This document shows positions 8,613 through 16,962 of a stretch of 64,000 nt of DNA, in pieces. The notes beneath the pieces are model-generated. The model saw nothing but the letters and a program-made list of their open reading frames with translations. It did not search any database and was not told the DNA's origin. Positions within the stretch are counted from its first letter, which is position 1, and the number at the start of each line of letters is the position of its first letter. A program made the translations under genes and the position numbers. The DNA lies in NCBI RefSeq assembly GCF_024979255.1, contig NZ_JANLCN010000005.1:124001-188000 (forward strand), read 5' to 3'. The DNA is from Herbiconiux moechotypicola. GTDB taxonomy: Bacteria; Actinomycetota; Actinomycetes; Actinomycetales; Microbacteriaceae.

Positions 8613-10073
8613 TCAGCTCAGCTGGTTGGCCTCGACCCAGGCGAGGTACTCGGGAGTGACCGTGCCCGTGACGTAGTCGCCCGTGAAGCAGCTCATCTCG
8701 AGGTCTTTCACGAAGGGCGAGCCCTGCGTGATGGCCGCGAGCATGTCGTCGACCTCCTGGTAGATGAGGTGGTCGGCGCCGATGGCCGCCGCGATCTCGG
8801 GGATCTTGCGGTCGTGCGCCACGAGTTCATGCCGCGAGGGCATGTTGATGCCGTACACGTGCGGGTAGCGCACGGGCGGCGCGGCCGAGGCGAAGGTGAC
8901 CTTGTTGGCGCCGGCGGCGCGGGCCATGTCGACGATCTCCTTCGAGGTGGTGCCGCGCACGATCGAGTCGTCGACGATGAGGATGTTCTTGCCCTTGAAC
9001 TCGGCCGACATGGCGTTGAGCTTCTGGCGCACCGACTTCTTGCGTGCCGCCTGCCCGGGCATGATGAAGGTGCGGCCCACGTAGCGGTTCTTGTAGAAGC
9101 CCTCGCGGTACTCCACACCGAGCTTCTGGGCCACCTGCATGGCCGCGGGCCGGGAGGAGTCGGGGATGGGCATGACCACGTCGATGTCGCCCATCGGCGT
9201 GTACTTCGCCACCGTGTCGGCGAGGCGGTTGCCGAGCCGCAGCCGCGCCTCGTACACCGAGATGCCCGAGAGCACCGAGTCGGGCCGAGCGAGGTAGACG
9301 TACTCGAACGAGCACGGCACGAGGCGCGGGTTCGGTGCGCACTGCTTCGCGATGAGCTCGCCGTCCATCGTGATGAACACGGCCTCGCCGGGCTCGACGT
9401 CGCGCACCACGTCGAAGCCGAGGCTCTCCATGACGAGCGACTCGCTGGCCACGATGTACTCCATCTGCCCGCTGTCGAGCAGCCGGCCGCCGATGGTGAG
9501 GGGCCGGATGCCGAAGGGGTCGCGGAACGCCAGCAGGCCGTGCCCGGCGATCATGGCGATGGTGGCGTAGGAGCCCTCGACCCGCTCGTGCACGCGCGAG
9601 ACGGCGGTGAAGATCTGGTCGGGGTCGAGCGAGAGGCCGGTGATCTGCGACTGCAGCTCGTTGGCGAAGACGTTGAGCAGCACCTCGGTGTCGGAGCTCG
9701 TGTTGAGGTGGCGGCGGTCGACGTTGTAGAGCTCGCTGGTGAGCTCGCGCGTGTTGGTGAGGTTGCCGTTGTGCACCAGGATGATGCCGTAGGGCGCGTT
9801 CACGTAGAACGGCTGCGCCTCCTGCTCGGCCGAGGCCTTGCCCTGCGTGGCGTAGCGCACGTGGCCGAGGCCCATGGTGCCGAGCAGCGACCGCATGTCG
9901 CGGGTGCGGAAGGCCTCGCGCACCTGGCCCTTGGCCTTCACGATGTGGAAGATGCTGCCCTCGGCCGTGGCGATGCCCGTCGAGTCCTGCCCCCGGTGCT
10001 GCAGGAGGAGGAGGGAGTCGTAGACGAGTTGGTTGACGGGCTCAGCCGAAACGATGCCCACGATGCCGCACAT
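8613..10073 (-). CDS. purF: Amidophosphoribosyltransferase
   Basis: PurF makes 5-phosphoribosylamine from PRPP and glutamine, the first step of purine synthesis. The 486-residue protein begins MCGIVGIV, so the N-terminal nucleophile Cys is exposed simply by Met removal and no propeptide is present. The glutaminase part includes HRGQDSTGIA, GLGHVRYATQG and VHNGNLTN. The PRPP loop is ILIVDDSIVRGTT. The start is fixed by the obligatory Cys2; TAGACT lies seven bases upstream. In many actinobacteria purF is followed directly by purM on the same strand; here purM lies about 11 kb away on the other strand. Confidence 0.96.
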   Translation of the reverse strand: MCGIVGIVSAEPVNQLVYDSLLLLQHRGQDSTGIATAEGSIFHIVKAKGQVREAFRTRDMRSLLGTMGLGHVRYATQGKASAEQEAQPFYVNAPYGIILVHNGNLTNTRELTSELYNVDRRHLNTSSDTEVLLNVFANELQSQITGLSLDPDQIFTAVSRVHERVEGSYATIAMIAGHGLLAFRDPFGIRPLTIGGRLLDSGQMEYIVASESLVMESLGFDVVRDVEPGEAVFITMDGELIAKQCAPNPRLVPCSFEYVYLARPDSVLSGISVYEARLRLGNRLADTVAKYTPMGDIDVVMPIPDSSRPAAMQVAQKLGVEYREGFYKNRYVGRTFIMPGQAARKKSVRQKLNAMSAEFKGKNILIVDDSIVRGTTSKEIVDMARAAGANKVTFASAAPPVRYPHVYGINMPSRHELVAHDRKIPEIAAAIGADHLIYQEVDDMLAAITQGSPFVKDLEMSCFTGDYVTGTVTPEYLAWVEANQLS

Positions 10074-10230
10074 TGCTGCCAGTCTACCGCCTGTGCAGCC
10101 CTGCTCGGGCGGTGCGCATCCGGTGTTCGACCGTTGTCGAGATCGGATGCCTCCGTGCTCTATGCTGAGCCGGTCGAGGGGGTTCCGACGTAGGCGCCCC
10201 GACCCGTCGTTCCCTACCTGAGAGGCACCG

Positions 10231-12597
10231 ATGCCCCGCTCCGCTCCGCGCGCCCGCCGCGCCTCCGTCGCCGCGCTGGCCGGCGCGGCCCTCGTGCTGT
10301 CGAGCCTCGCGGCGGCGGCTCCCGCGTCTGCCGCCACGCCGTCGGGCTCGGTGCCCGCGACCGTGACCCCGGATGCGGGTGACGGCCGGGTCGTGATGCC
10401 GGAGTTCCAGCCGGAGTCGTACGTCGCCGCGGCAGCCGAGCTGCCGGCCGAACTCGTCACCGCGATCGCGAACGACCTCGGCGAGACCCCGGAGGAGTAT
10501 CTCGCGGGTGCCGATGCGGCCGCCGTGGCGGTCGAGGTGGTGGCCGGGCTCGAGGAGTCGGGCGTCGCGGTCGCGTCGTCGCGCCTTGAGGGCACCGAGC
10601 TCGTGGTGACCGTCGCGTCCGAGTCCGACGTGGCGGCGGTCGAGGCCGTCGACGCCACCGCCGAGGTGGGCGAGGCGCCGGGCCGCGAGGCCTACGCCGA
10701 CGTGGAGTTCGAGGCGCTGGCCGACCTGGTGGGCGGACAGGGCTACATCTTCGGCAACAGCTCGGAGCAGGGCCTGTGCTCGACGGCGTTCAACGGCCGT
10801 GACCGCGACTCGGGCGCCGCGCAGTTCGTGACCGCGGGCCACTGCGACTTCGACGGCCGCGACAGCCGCGTGTTCGAGGCCGTGCAGCCACGGCCGAACG
10901 TGGTCGACGCGGCGGGCGCTCTGCTCGGCACGGTGGTCTCGGGCAGTTTCCAGTTCGGCAACGAGTACGACGGCGGCCTCATCGCCACCAACTCGGGCTG
11001 GACTCCGAAGGGCACCGTGGGCACCTGGAACTCGGGCGCCAACAACGGACCGGTCACGGCGGGCACCCCCCAGGCGGTGCGCGACTACGGCGACACCATC
11101 ATCGGCCAGAGCGTGTGCAAGTCGGGGCGCACCACAGGGTGGAGCTGTGGCACCGTGAAGGACGTAGATCAGCTCGTGAACGTGAGCGGGCAGGAGGTCA
11201 ACGCCGACGTCGTGCGCAGCATGTGCACCAAGCAGGGCGACAGCGGCGGCGCCGTGGTGTCGGGCGGGTACGCGGTGGGTCTCATCTCCGGCGGGCAGGA
11301 GGGCTCGTGCGACTCGGGCAGCACCGCGATCACCGCGATCTTCCCCATGATCGGCGGCTCGGAGCCCGGCTTCCAGTACGGCTCGATCGTCACCCTCGAA
11401 GAGAACTGGGGCCTCTCGGTGAGTGCCCCGGCGCCGGTGGTGAACACGACGGTCGTCACCTCGGGCACCGTGTCGGGAACCCTCCCGAACGGCACCGGCA
11501 ACTACGCCGTGGCCATCAGCATCGATGGCGACGAGGTGCAGTTCGCCGATGTCGCGAGCGACCGCAGCTGGAAGCTGTCGCCCACGGGGCTCACCCCGGG
11601 CCTGCACAGCTACACCGCCTACTCCGTGTTCGGCTTCGGCGAGGCGATCTCGCGCTCCTCGACGGTCAGCGGTTCGCTGTTCGTCGGCACGGTGGACCGT
11701 ATCGCGGGGGCCGACCGGTACGAAGGGGCGGTGAAGATCTCGCAGGCGGGCTTCCCGGGCACGGCTCCGGTGGTCTACATCGCGACCGGGCAGAACTATC
11801 CGGATGCGCTGAGCGCGGGCCCCGCGGCCGTGGCCGAGGACGGGCCGCTGCTGCTGGTGACGCAGGGGTCGATCCCCACCTCGGTGTCAGACGAGATCAA
11901 GCGACTCGCTCCGGAGCGGATCGTGATCGTGGGCGGGCCGAACTCGGTGTCGTCGGGTGTGCAGACCGCTCTCGGCAAGCTCGTGAAGGGCGTGAAGGTG
12001 ACGCGTCTGTCGGGCGCCGACCGGTACGTGGCGAGTCAGAACGTGGTCGAGTCGGTCTTCGGCGGCCAGGTGATCGGGCACGCCTATGCGGCCACGGGCA
12101 CCAACTTCCCCGATGCGCTGTCGGCCGGGGGCGCCGCGGGTGCGGCGGGTGAACCCGTGGTGCTGGTGAACGGGCCGGCGTCGTCGGCCGACCATGCCAC
12201 GCTCGACGTGCTCCGCGCCATGAGCACCACCGACATCACGGTCGTGGGCGGGCTGAACTCGGTCTCGAGGGGTGTTGCCGACTCGCTGAAGGCGGTGCCC
12301 GCATCCGTCGACCGGGTCGCGGCGGCCGACCGCTATCTCACCTCGATCGCGCTGAACGACGACGCCTTCACCGAGAGCGACACCGTCTACCTCGCCACGG
12401 GCACCAACTTCCCCGACGCACTCGCCGGCGGTGTGCTCGCGGGCGCGAACGGTGCGCCGCTCTACGTGGTGCCCGGCGACTGCGTGCCTCAGGGCGTGCT
12501 CGACGGCATCCGCTCGCTCGGCGCGACCACGGTCGTGCTGCTCGGTGGCCAGAACTCGCTCGGTGCGGGGGTGGCGTCGCTGACCGCCTGCCGGTGA
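10231..12597 (+). CDS. Secreted S1 trypsin-like protease with three CWB2 cell-wall repeats
   Basis: A 788-residue exported protein. A twin-Arg-containing basic start and hydrophobic stretch (about 11-33) end in a signal peptidase site near ASA/A. Residues 45-165 resemble an alpha-lytic-protease-type propeptide. The S1 domain holds His204 (TAGHC), Asp247 (EYDGGLI) and Ser338 (GDSGG). A linker domain follows (about 400-480), then three cell-wall-binding repeat 2 modules (about 488-788), each with a DRxxGADRY-like start and ATGTNFPDALS motif. The CWB2 part should hold the protease on the wall. It likely cleaves extracellular protein. A GAGAGG site precedes the ATG, and a hairpin terminator follows. 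Confidence 0.9.
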   Translation: MPRSAPRARRASVAALAGAALVLSSLAAAAPASAATPSGSVPATVTPDAGDGRVVMPEFQPESYVAAAAELPAELVTAIANDLGETPEEYLAGADAAAVAVEVVAGLEESGVAVASSRLEGTELVVTVASESDVAAVEAVDATAEVGEAPGREAYADVEFEALADLVGGQGYIFGNSSEQGLCSTAFNGRDRDSGAAQFVTAGHCDFDGRDSRVFEAVQPRPNVVDAAGALLGTVVSGSFQFGNEYDGGLIATNSGWTPKGTVGTWNSGANNGPVTAGTPQAVRDYGDTIIGQSVCKSGRTTGWSCGTVKDVDQLVNVSGQEVNADVVRSMCTKQGDSGGAVVSGGYAVGLISGGQEGSCDSGSTAITAIFPMIGGSEPGFQYGSIVTLEENWGLSVSAPAPVVNTTVVTSGTVSGTLPNGTGNYAVAISIDGDEVQFADVASDRSWKLSPTGLTPGLHSYTAYSVFGFGEAISRSSTVSGSLFVGTVDRIAGADRYEGAVKISQAGFPGTAPVVYIATGQNYPDALSAGPAAVAEDGPLLLVTQGSIPTSVSDEIKRLAPERIVIVGGPNSVSSGVQTALGKLVKGVKVTRLSGADRYVASQNVVESVFGGQVIGHAYAATGTNFPDALSAGGAAGAAGEPVVLVNGPASSADHATLDVLRAMSTTDITVVGGLNSVSRGVADSLKAVPASVDRVAAADRYLTSIALNDDAFTESDTVYLATGTNFPDALAGGVLAGANGAPLYVVPGDCVPQGVLDGIRSLGATTVVLLGGQNSLGAGVASLTACR

Positions 12598-12619
12598 GCG
12601 CGGTGAGCGCATGAGCGCG

Positions 12620-12639
12620 GAGTGCCCGGCGGGGCACTC
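12620..12639 (+). terminator. Hairpin terminator after the protease gene
   Basis: GAGTGCCC and GGGCACTC form a perfect 8-base stem with a 4-base loop, 22 bases after the protease stop. No long T run follows, as is common in high-GC actinobacteria. Confidence 0.55.
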
Positions 12640-12700
12640 ATAGCCTCGTCCAAGGTTCGCGCAATGGTCCTGATAACCGGCGTTCCTAGCGTCGGGGATC

Positions 12701-13975
12701 ATGAAGCTCGCCTCGCGCCTCAGGCGCATCCGAACCCGCACCTGGATCATCGCCGGGGTCGCCGCCGTCGTGGTCGTGGGGGGTGGCTCCACCTGGGCCG
12801 TCCTCGCGGCCACCGCGTCGTCTGCCCAGGCCAGCGCCCCCACCGTGAGCACCTCGGTGGCGGCCGCGCTCGAGACGCTCGAGAAGACCATAGACACCTC
12901 GGGCACGCTCGCGCCCACGGTGCAGGAGAACGTCGACTTCGCGGTGTCGGGCACCGTCACGGGTGTGAACGTGGTGGCGGGCACCACGGTCGCCGCGGGC
13001 GACGTGCTGGCGACCGTCGACACGCTCACCGTGAACGCCGAGGCGCTCTCGGCTCAGGCGACCCTCGCCAAGGCTCAGGCCACCCTCGCCGCCGCCGAGG
13101 AGGACGACGACGGCAGTGACGAGTCGGCCGCGCAGATCGCCGCCGACGAGGCGGCCGTGGCGGTGGCCCAGGCAGACGCCGACGAGGCCACCGCGGCGAT
13201 CGCCGACGCGACCCTGGTGGCTCCTGTCGCCGGGCTCGTCACCGCGGTGAACCTCGAGGTGGGCGACGTGGTGTCGGGGTCGTCGTCTTCGGGCAGCGGA
13301 TCGTCGGGCGCGACCGGATCGACGGGCGGGTCGACCTCGAGCACCACCACGAGCACCTCGCAGTTCACCATCGTCTCCACCGACTCCTGGCAGGTCTCCC
13401 TCTCGGTCGGTGAGACCGACGTGGCGAACGTCGCCGTGGGCGACCAGGTCGAGCTCTCCACCGACGACGGCACCGCCTTCTTCGGCACCGTCTCGGAGGT
13501 CGGTCTGCTTCCGTCGACCACCTCGGGTGCGGCGACCTACCCCGTGACCGTCGCGGTCACCGGCTCGCCGGAGGGCCTCTACGACGGCATCTCGGTGACC
13601 GCCTCGATCGTCTACGAGCGCCGCACCGACGTGCTCACCGTGCCGAGCGCGGCGGTGACGACGGATGCGGACGGCGCCTCGACCGTGACGGTGGTCGCCG
13701 ACGACGGCACCGAGACCGTCACCACCGTGACCGTGGGTGAGACCAGCGGCACTCTCGTCGAGATCACCGAGGGACTCGCCGAGGGCGACCTCGTGAAGGT
13801 GGAGACCTTCACTCCCGGTTCGGGCAACAGCGGCACCGACGGCTCGACCGAGCAGGGCGGCACCGGCCAGTTCCCGGGCGGCGGCGAGCTGCCGGAGGGC
13901 TTCGACCCGAGTCAGATGGGCGGCGGCCAGGGCGGCTTCCCGGGCGGCACCGGCGGCACCACGGGAGGCAACTGA
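12701..13975 (+). CDS. MacA/HlyD-like membrane fusion protein of an ABC efflux system
   Basis: The 424-residue protein has one N-terminal membrane anchor (about 15-40), then a lipoyl-like half (SGTVTGVNVVAGTTVAAGDVLATVDT), an Ala/Glu-rich coiled-coil hairpin (about 105-175) and the second lipoyl half (LVAPVAGLVTAVNLEVGDVV). A beta-barrel region follows with TVPSAAVTT. The last 45 residues are a Gly/Pro-rich tail. In MacAB-type systems this protein links the membrane pump to the outside. It heads a five-gene operon and its stop overlaps the next start by one base. TAGCGT lies eight bases before the ATG. Confidence 0.86.
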   Translation: MKLASRLRRIRTRTWIIAGVAAVVVVGGGSTWAVLAATASSAQASAPTVSTSVAAALETLEKTIDTSGTLAPTVQENVDFAVSGTVTGVNVVAGTTVAAGDVLATVDTLTVNAEALSAQATLAKAQATLAAAEEDDDGSDESAAQIAADEAAVAVAQADADEATAAIADATLVAPVAGLVTAVNLEVGDVVSGSSSSGSGSSGATGSTGGSTSSTTTSTSQFTIVSTDSWQVSLSVGETDVANVAVGDQVELSTDDGTAFFGTVSEVGLLPSTTSGAATYPVTVAVTGSPEGLYDGISVTASIVYERRTDVLTVPSAAVTTDADGASTVTVVADDGTETVTTVTVGETSGTLVEITEGLAEGDLVKVETFTPGSGNSGTDGSTEQGGTGQFPGGGELPEGFDPSQMGGGQGGFPGGTGGTTGGN

Positions 13976-14697
13976 TGCGCCCCGTCATCGAGCTGACCGG
14001 CGCGCGCAAGGTCTACCGCTCCGGCACGATCGAGTTCGAGGCGCTGAAAGGCGTCGACCTCTCCATCGAGCGCGGTGAGTACGTCGCCATCATGGGCCCT
14101 TCGGGCTCGGGCAAGTCGACCCTCATGAACATCCTGGGCTGCCTCGACACCCTCACCACCGGTCACTACCGGCTGGCCGGCCACGACGTCGACGACCTCG
14201 ACGAGGTCGACCTGGCCGAGATCCGCAACCGCGAGATCGGCTTCGTGTTCCAGCAGTTCAACCTGCTGCCCTCGCTCGAGGCGTGGCGCAACGTGGAGCT
14301 GCCGCTGATGTACGCGCGGGTGCCCGCCGCCGAACGGCGGAAGCGGGCGGAGCGGGCGCTGGAGAGAGTGGGCCTCGGGTCGCGGCTGGCGAACAAGCCG
14401 GGCGAGCTCTCGGGTGGCCAGCAGCAGCGCGTGGCCGTGGCCCGAGCGCTCGTGGGCGAGCCCACCATGATCCTCGCCGACGAGCCCACGGGAAACCTCG
14501 ACTCCGTCTCGACCGCCGACGTGCTCGGGCTGTTCGACGAACTGCACGAGCTCGGCCGCACGATCGTGCTCATCACGCACGAGCAGGAGGTCGCCGAGCG
14601 CGCCCGCCGCATCGTGTGGGTGCGCGACGGCGCGATCAAGCACGACGGCCCCTCCGGCGACGCCAAGCACCTGGTCGGATCGGCGGGTGCCGCGTGA
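13975..14697 (+). CDS. MacB-type ABC transporter ATPase
   Basis: The 240-residue nucleotide-binding subunit powers the efflux pump. Walker A is GPSGSGKST (about 42-50), the Q-loop is [22 protein letters not shown], a hallmark of the LolD/MacB group, the signature is LSGGQQQRV, Walker B is [12 protein letters not shown] and the switch His is in LITHEQEVA. Its ATG shares one base with the upstream stop, and its own stop overlaps the permease GTG by four bases, so the three genes are translationally coupled. Substrate is not predictable; related systems export antimicrobial peptides or macrolides. Confidence 0.93.
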   Translation: MRPVIELTGARKVYRSGTIEFEALKGVDLSIERGEYVAIMGPSGSGKSTLMNILGCLDTLTTGHYRLAGHDVDDLDEVDLAEIRNREIGFVFQQFNLLPSLEAWRNVELPLMYARVPAAERRKRAERALERVGLGSRLANKPGELSGGQQQRVAVARALVGEPTMILADEPTGNLDSVSTADVLGLFDELHELGRTIVLITHEQEVAERARRIVWVRDGAIKHDGPSGDAKHLVGSAGAA

Positions 14698-15926
14698 ATT
14701 GGACCGAGACGCTCGGCACCAGCTGGGCGGCGGTGCGCTCGCATGGCCTGCGCTCGCTGCTCACGGTGCTCGGCATCCTCATCGGGATCGCCGCCGTCAT
14801 CATGACCGTGGGCCTCGGCCTCGGCACGCAGAAAGACGTCAGCGAGCAGATCAGCTCGCTCGGCAGCAACCTGCTCATCGTCTCGCCGGGGTCGAGTACC
14901 GACAGCTCCGGTGTGCGGGGCGGGTTCGGCACCGGATCGACGCTCACCGCGGCCGACGCTGCGGCGCTCGCCTCCACCGTGAACGCCCCCGACGTGGCCG
15001 GTGTCGCCGCCGAGAAGACCACCTCGCTCTCGCTCGAGGCGAACGACACCAACTGGACCACCAGCGTGACCGGCACCACCCAGTCGTGGCTCGACGTGCG
15101 CTCGCGCGAGCTGTCGGCGGGATCGTTCATCACCGAGGACGACGAGCTGTCGTCGGCCGCCGTGACCGTGCTCGGCTCGGAGACGGCGACGGAGCTCTTC
15201 GGCACCACCAACGTGGTGGGGCAGTCGGTCACCATCGACGGGCGCACCTTCGAGATCGTGGGTGTGCTCGCCTCGGCGGGCTCGGACTCGTCGTCGAACC
15301 TCGACGACATCGCCATCGTGCCGCTCTCCACAGCGGCGAACCAGCTCATCGGCGGCACGGACTCCAGCTCGGTCTCCACCATCTACGTGAAGGCCGCGTC
15401 CGACACCCAGCTCGCCGCGGCCTACCAAGAGGTCGAGTCGGTTCTGCTCAACCTCCACGCCATCACCGACGCCGACTCGGCCGACTTCACCATCAGTTCG
15501 CAGAATGCGCTGGTCGACACGGCCACCTCGATCTACCAGACGCTGACTGTGCTGCTCACCGGCATCGCCGGGCTGTCGCTGCTCGTCGGCGGCATCGGCG
15601 TGATGAACATCATGCTGGTGTCGGTCACCGAGCGCACTCGCGAGATCGGCCTGCGCAAGGCCCTCGGCGCACCGCCCTGGGCCATCCGGAGGCAGTTCCT
15701 CGCGGAGGCCGCCATCCTGGGCCTCACCGGCGGCGTGCTCGGAGCCCTGCTCGGGATCGGTGCGGCCCTGGTGCTGCCCGGCGTCATCGGCTCCTCCATC
15801 GTCATCTCGCCCGCTGCGGTCGGCGTCTCCATCGGCGTCGCCATCGCGATCGGGCTCGTCTTCGGGGTCTACCCCGCCACCCGGGCCGCACGACTCGCCC
15901 CCATCGACGCGCTCCGCAGCGAGTGA
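14694..15926 (+). CDS. MacB/FtsX-type ABC transporter permease
   Basis: The 410-residue permease has the four-span layout of the MacB family: one span at the N-terminus ([19 protein letters not shown]), a large extracytoplasmic MacB periplasmic core domain (about 45-285), then three C-terminal spans with the conserved [29 protein letters not shown] motif and a closing [18 protein letters not shown]. The GTG start at 14694 overlaps the ATPase stop (GTGA). It forms the membrane part of the pump with the ATPase and should act on a substrate outside or in the outer membrane leaflet. Confidence 0.92.
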   Translation: MNWTETLGTSWAAVRSHGLRSLLTVLGILIGIAAVIMTVGLGLGTQKDVSEQISSLGSNLLIVSPGSSTDSSGVRGGFGTGSTLTAADAAALASTVNAPDVAGVAAEKTTSLSLEANDTNWTTSVTGTTQSWLDVRSRELSAGSFITEDDELSSAAVTVLGSETATELFGTTNVVGQSVTIDGRTFEIVGVLASAGSDSSSNLDDIAIVPLSTAANQLIGGTDSSSVSTIYVKAASDTQLAAAYQEVESVLLNLHAITDADSADFTISSQNALVDTATSIYQTLTVLLTGIAGLSLLVGGIGVMNIMLVSVTERTREIGLRKALGAPPWAIRRQFLAEAAILGLTGGVLGALLGIGAALVLPGVIGSSIVISPAAVGVSIGVAIAIGLVFGVYPATRAARLAPIDALRSE

Positions 15927-15958
15927 CCTCCTCCGTCCCCACTCAGAAAGACCACACC

Positions 15959-16960
15959 ATGAAGCTCAACCGCACCCTGTCCATCCGAACGGGATTCGTG
16001 CTCGCCGCGGCCGGCGTACTCGCCCTCTCGGCCTGCTCCTCCTCCACGACGGCCTCGTCGACCTCCACCCCGGCGGCCACCGCCGCACCCCAGATGCAGG
16101 AGTCGGGCGGTGGCGGGGTCTCGGGAGAGATCGCCGCGATCACGGGCACCACCCTCCAGGTGCAGGACACCGACTCGCAGACGGCGGTCAGCTACACCGA
16201 CAGCACCACCATCACCTCGACCGTGGCGGCGGCGCTCAGCGATGTCACGGCGGGGGTGTGCGTGACGACGCTGTCGTTCTCGGGGATGCCGGGCGACTCG
16301 TCGGACTCCGACTCGGGCACGGACTCCAGCACCGACACCGATTCCGCCGCCGCGACGTCGGTGGTCATCTCGGATGCGGTCGACGGCGCGTGCGACTCGG
16401 CCGGCTTCGGCGGCATGGGCGGCGCGATGGGCGGCGGCAGCCCGCCGAGCGACATGGCCGACGGGGGCTCGGGCGATTCCGACGCGACCCCGCCGAGCGG
16501 CGCACCGGAGGGCGGGATGCCCACGGACGCCCCCGACGGGGCTGACGCCGGCTCGGGCGGCGGCATGCAGGGCGGCGGCTTCGGCGGTGCCACGAGCGGC
16601 CTGGTGACCGCGGTCTCCGGGTCGACCATCACCGTGCAGACCACCGACGCCGACGGCGCCACCAGCACCGCCGATGTGACGGTCGACGACAGCACGAGCT
16701 ACACCCGCACCACCACCGCGGACTCCTCCGCGCTCGTCGTGGGCGCCTGTGTCACCGCTCGCGGTGAGTCCGACGACAGCGGTGCCGTGACGGCCACCAC
16801 GATCGCGGTCTCCGAGGCCGGCGACGAGGGATGCTCCACCGGGTTCGGTGGAGGGTCGGGCGGCCCCGGCGGTGGCGGCTTCGGCGGGGAGGGCGGCCAG
16901 GGCGGCCCCGGTCGCTCCGGAGACTCGACCGGCACCGACGGCACCACGAGCGGGAGCTGA
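15959..16960 (+). CDS. Gly/Met-rich lipoprotein with two DUF5666-like beta domains
   Basis: The 333-residue protein has a lipoprotein signal ending in LSAC (Cys26). Two similar beta-rich segments ([30 protein letters not shown] and [27 protein letters not shown]) resemble DUF5666-type repeats and are separated by a Gly/Met/Pro/Asp-rich linker. A second Gly-rich tail closes the protein. I cannot assign a function. The gene lies inside the efflux operon, 32 bases after the permease and 2 bases before the second fusion protein, so a partner role at the cell surface is likely. The leader between permease and ATG is C-rich and G-poor. Confidence 0.8.
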   Translation: MKLNRTLSIRTGFVLAAAGVLALSACSSSTTASSTSTPAATAAPQMQESGGGGVSGEIAAITGTTLQVQDTDSQTAVSYTDSTTITSTVAAALSDVTAGVCVTTLSFSGMPGDSSDSDSGTDSSTDTDSAAATSVVISDAVDGACDSAGFGGMGGAMGGGSPPSDMADGGSGDSDATPPSGAPEGGMPTDAPDGADAGSGGGMQGGGFGGATSGLVTAVSGSTITVQTTDADGATSTADVTVDDSTSYTRTTTADSSALVVGACVTARGESDDSGAVTATTIAVSEAGDEGCSTGFGGGSGGPGGGGFGGEGGQGGPGRSGDSTGTDGTTSGS

Positions 16961-16962
16961 CC

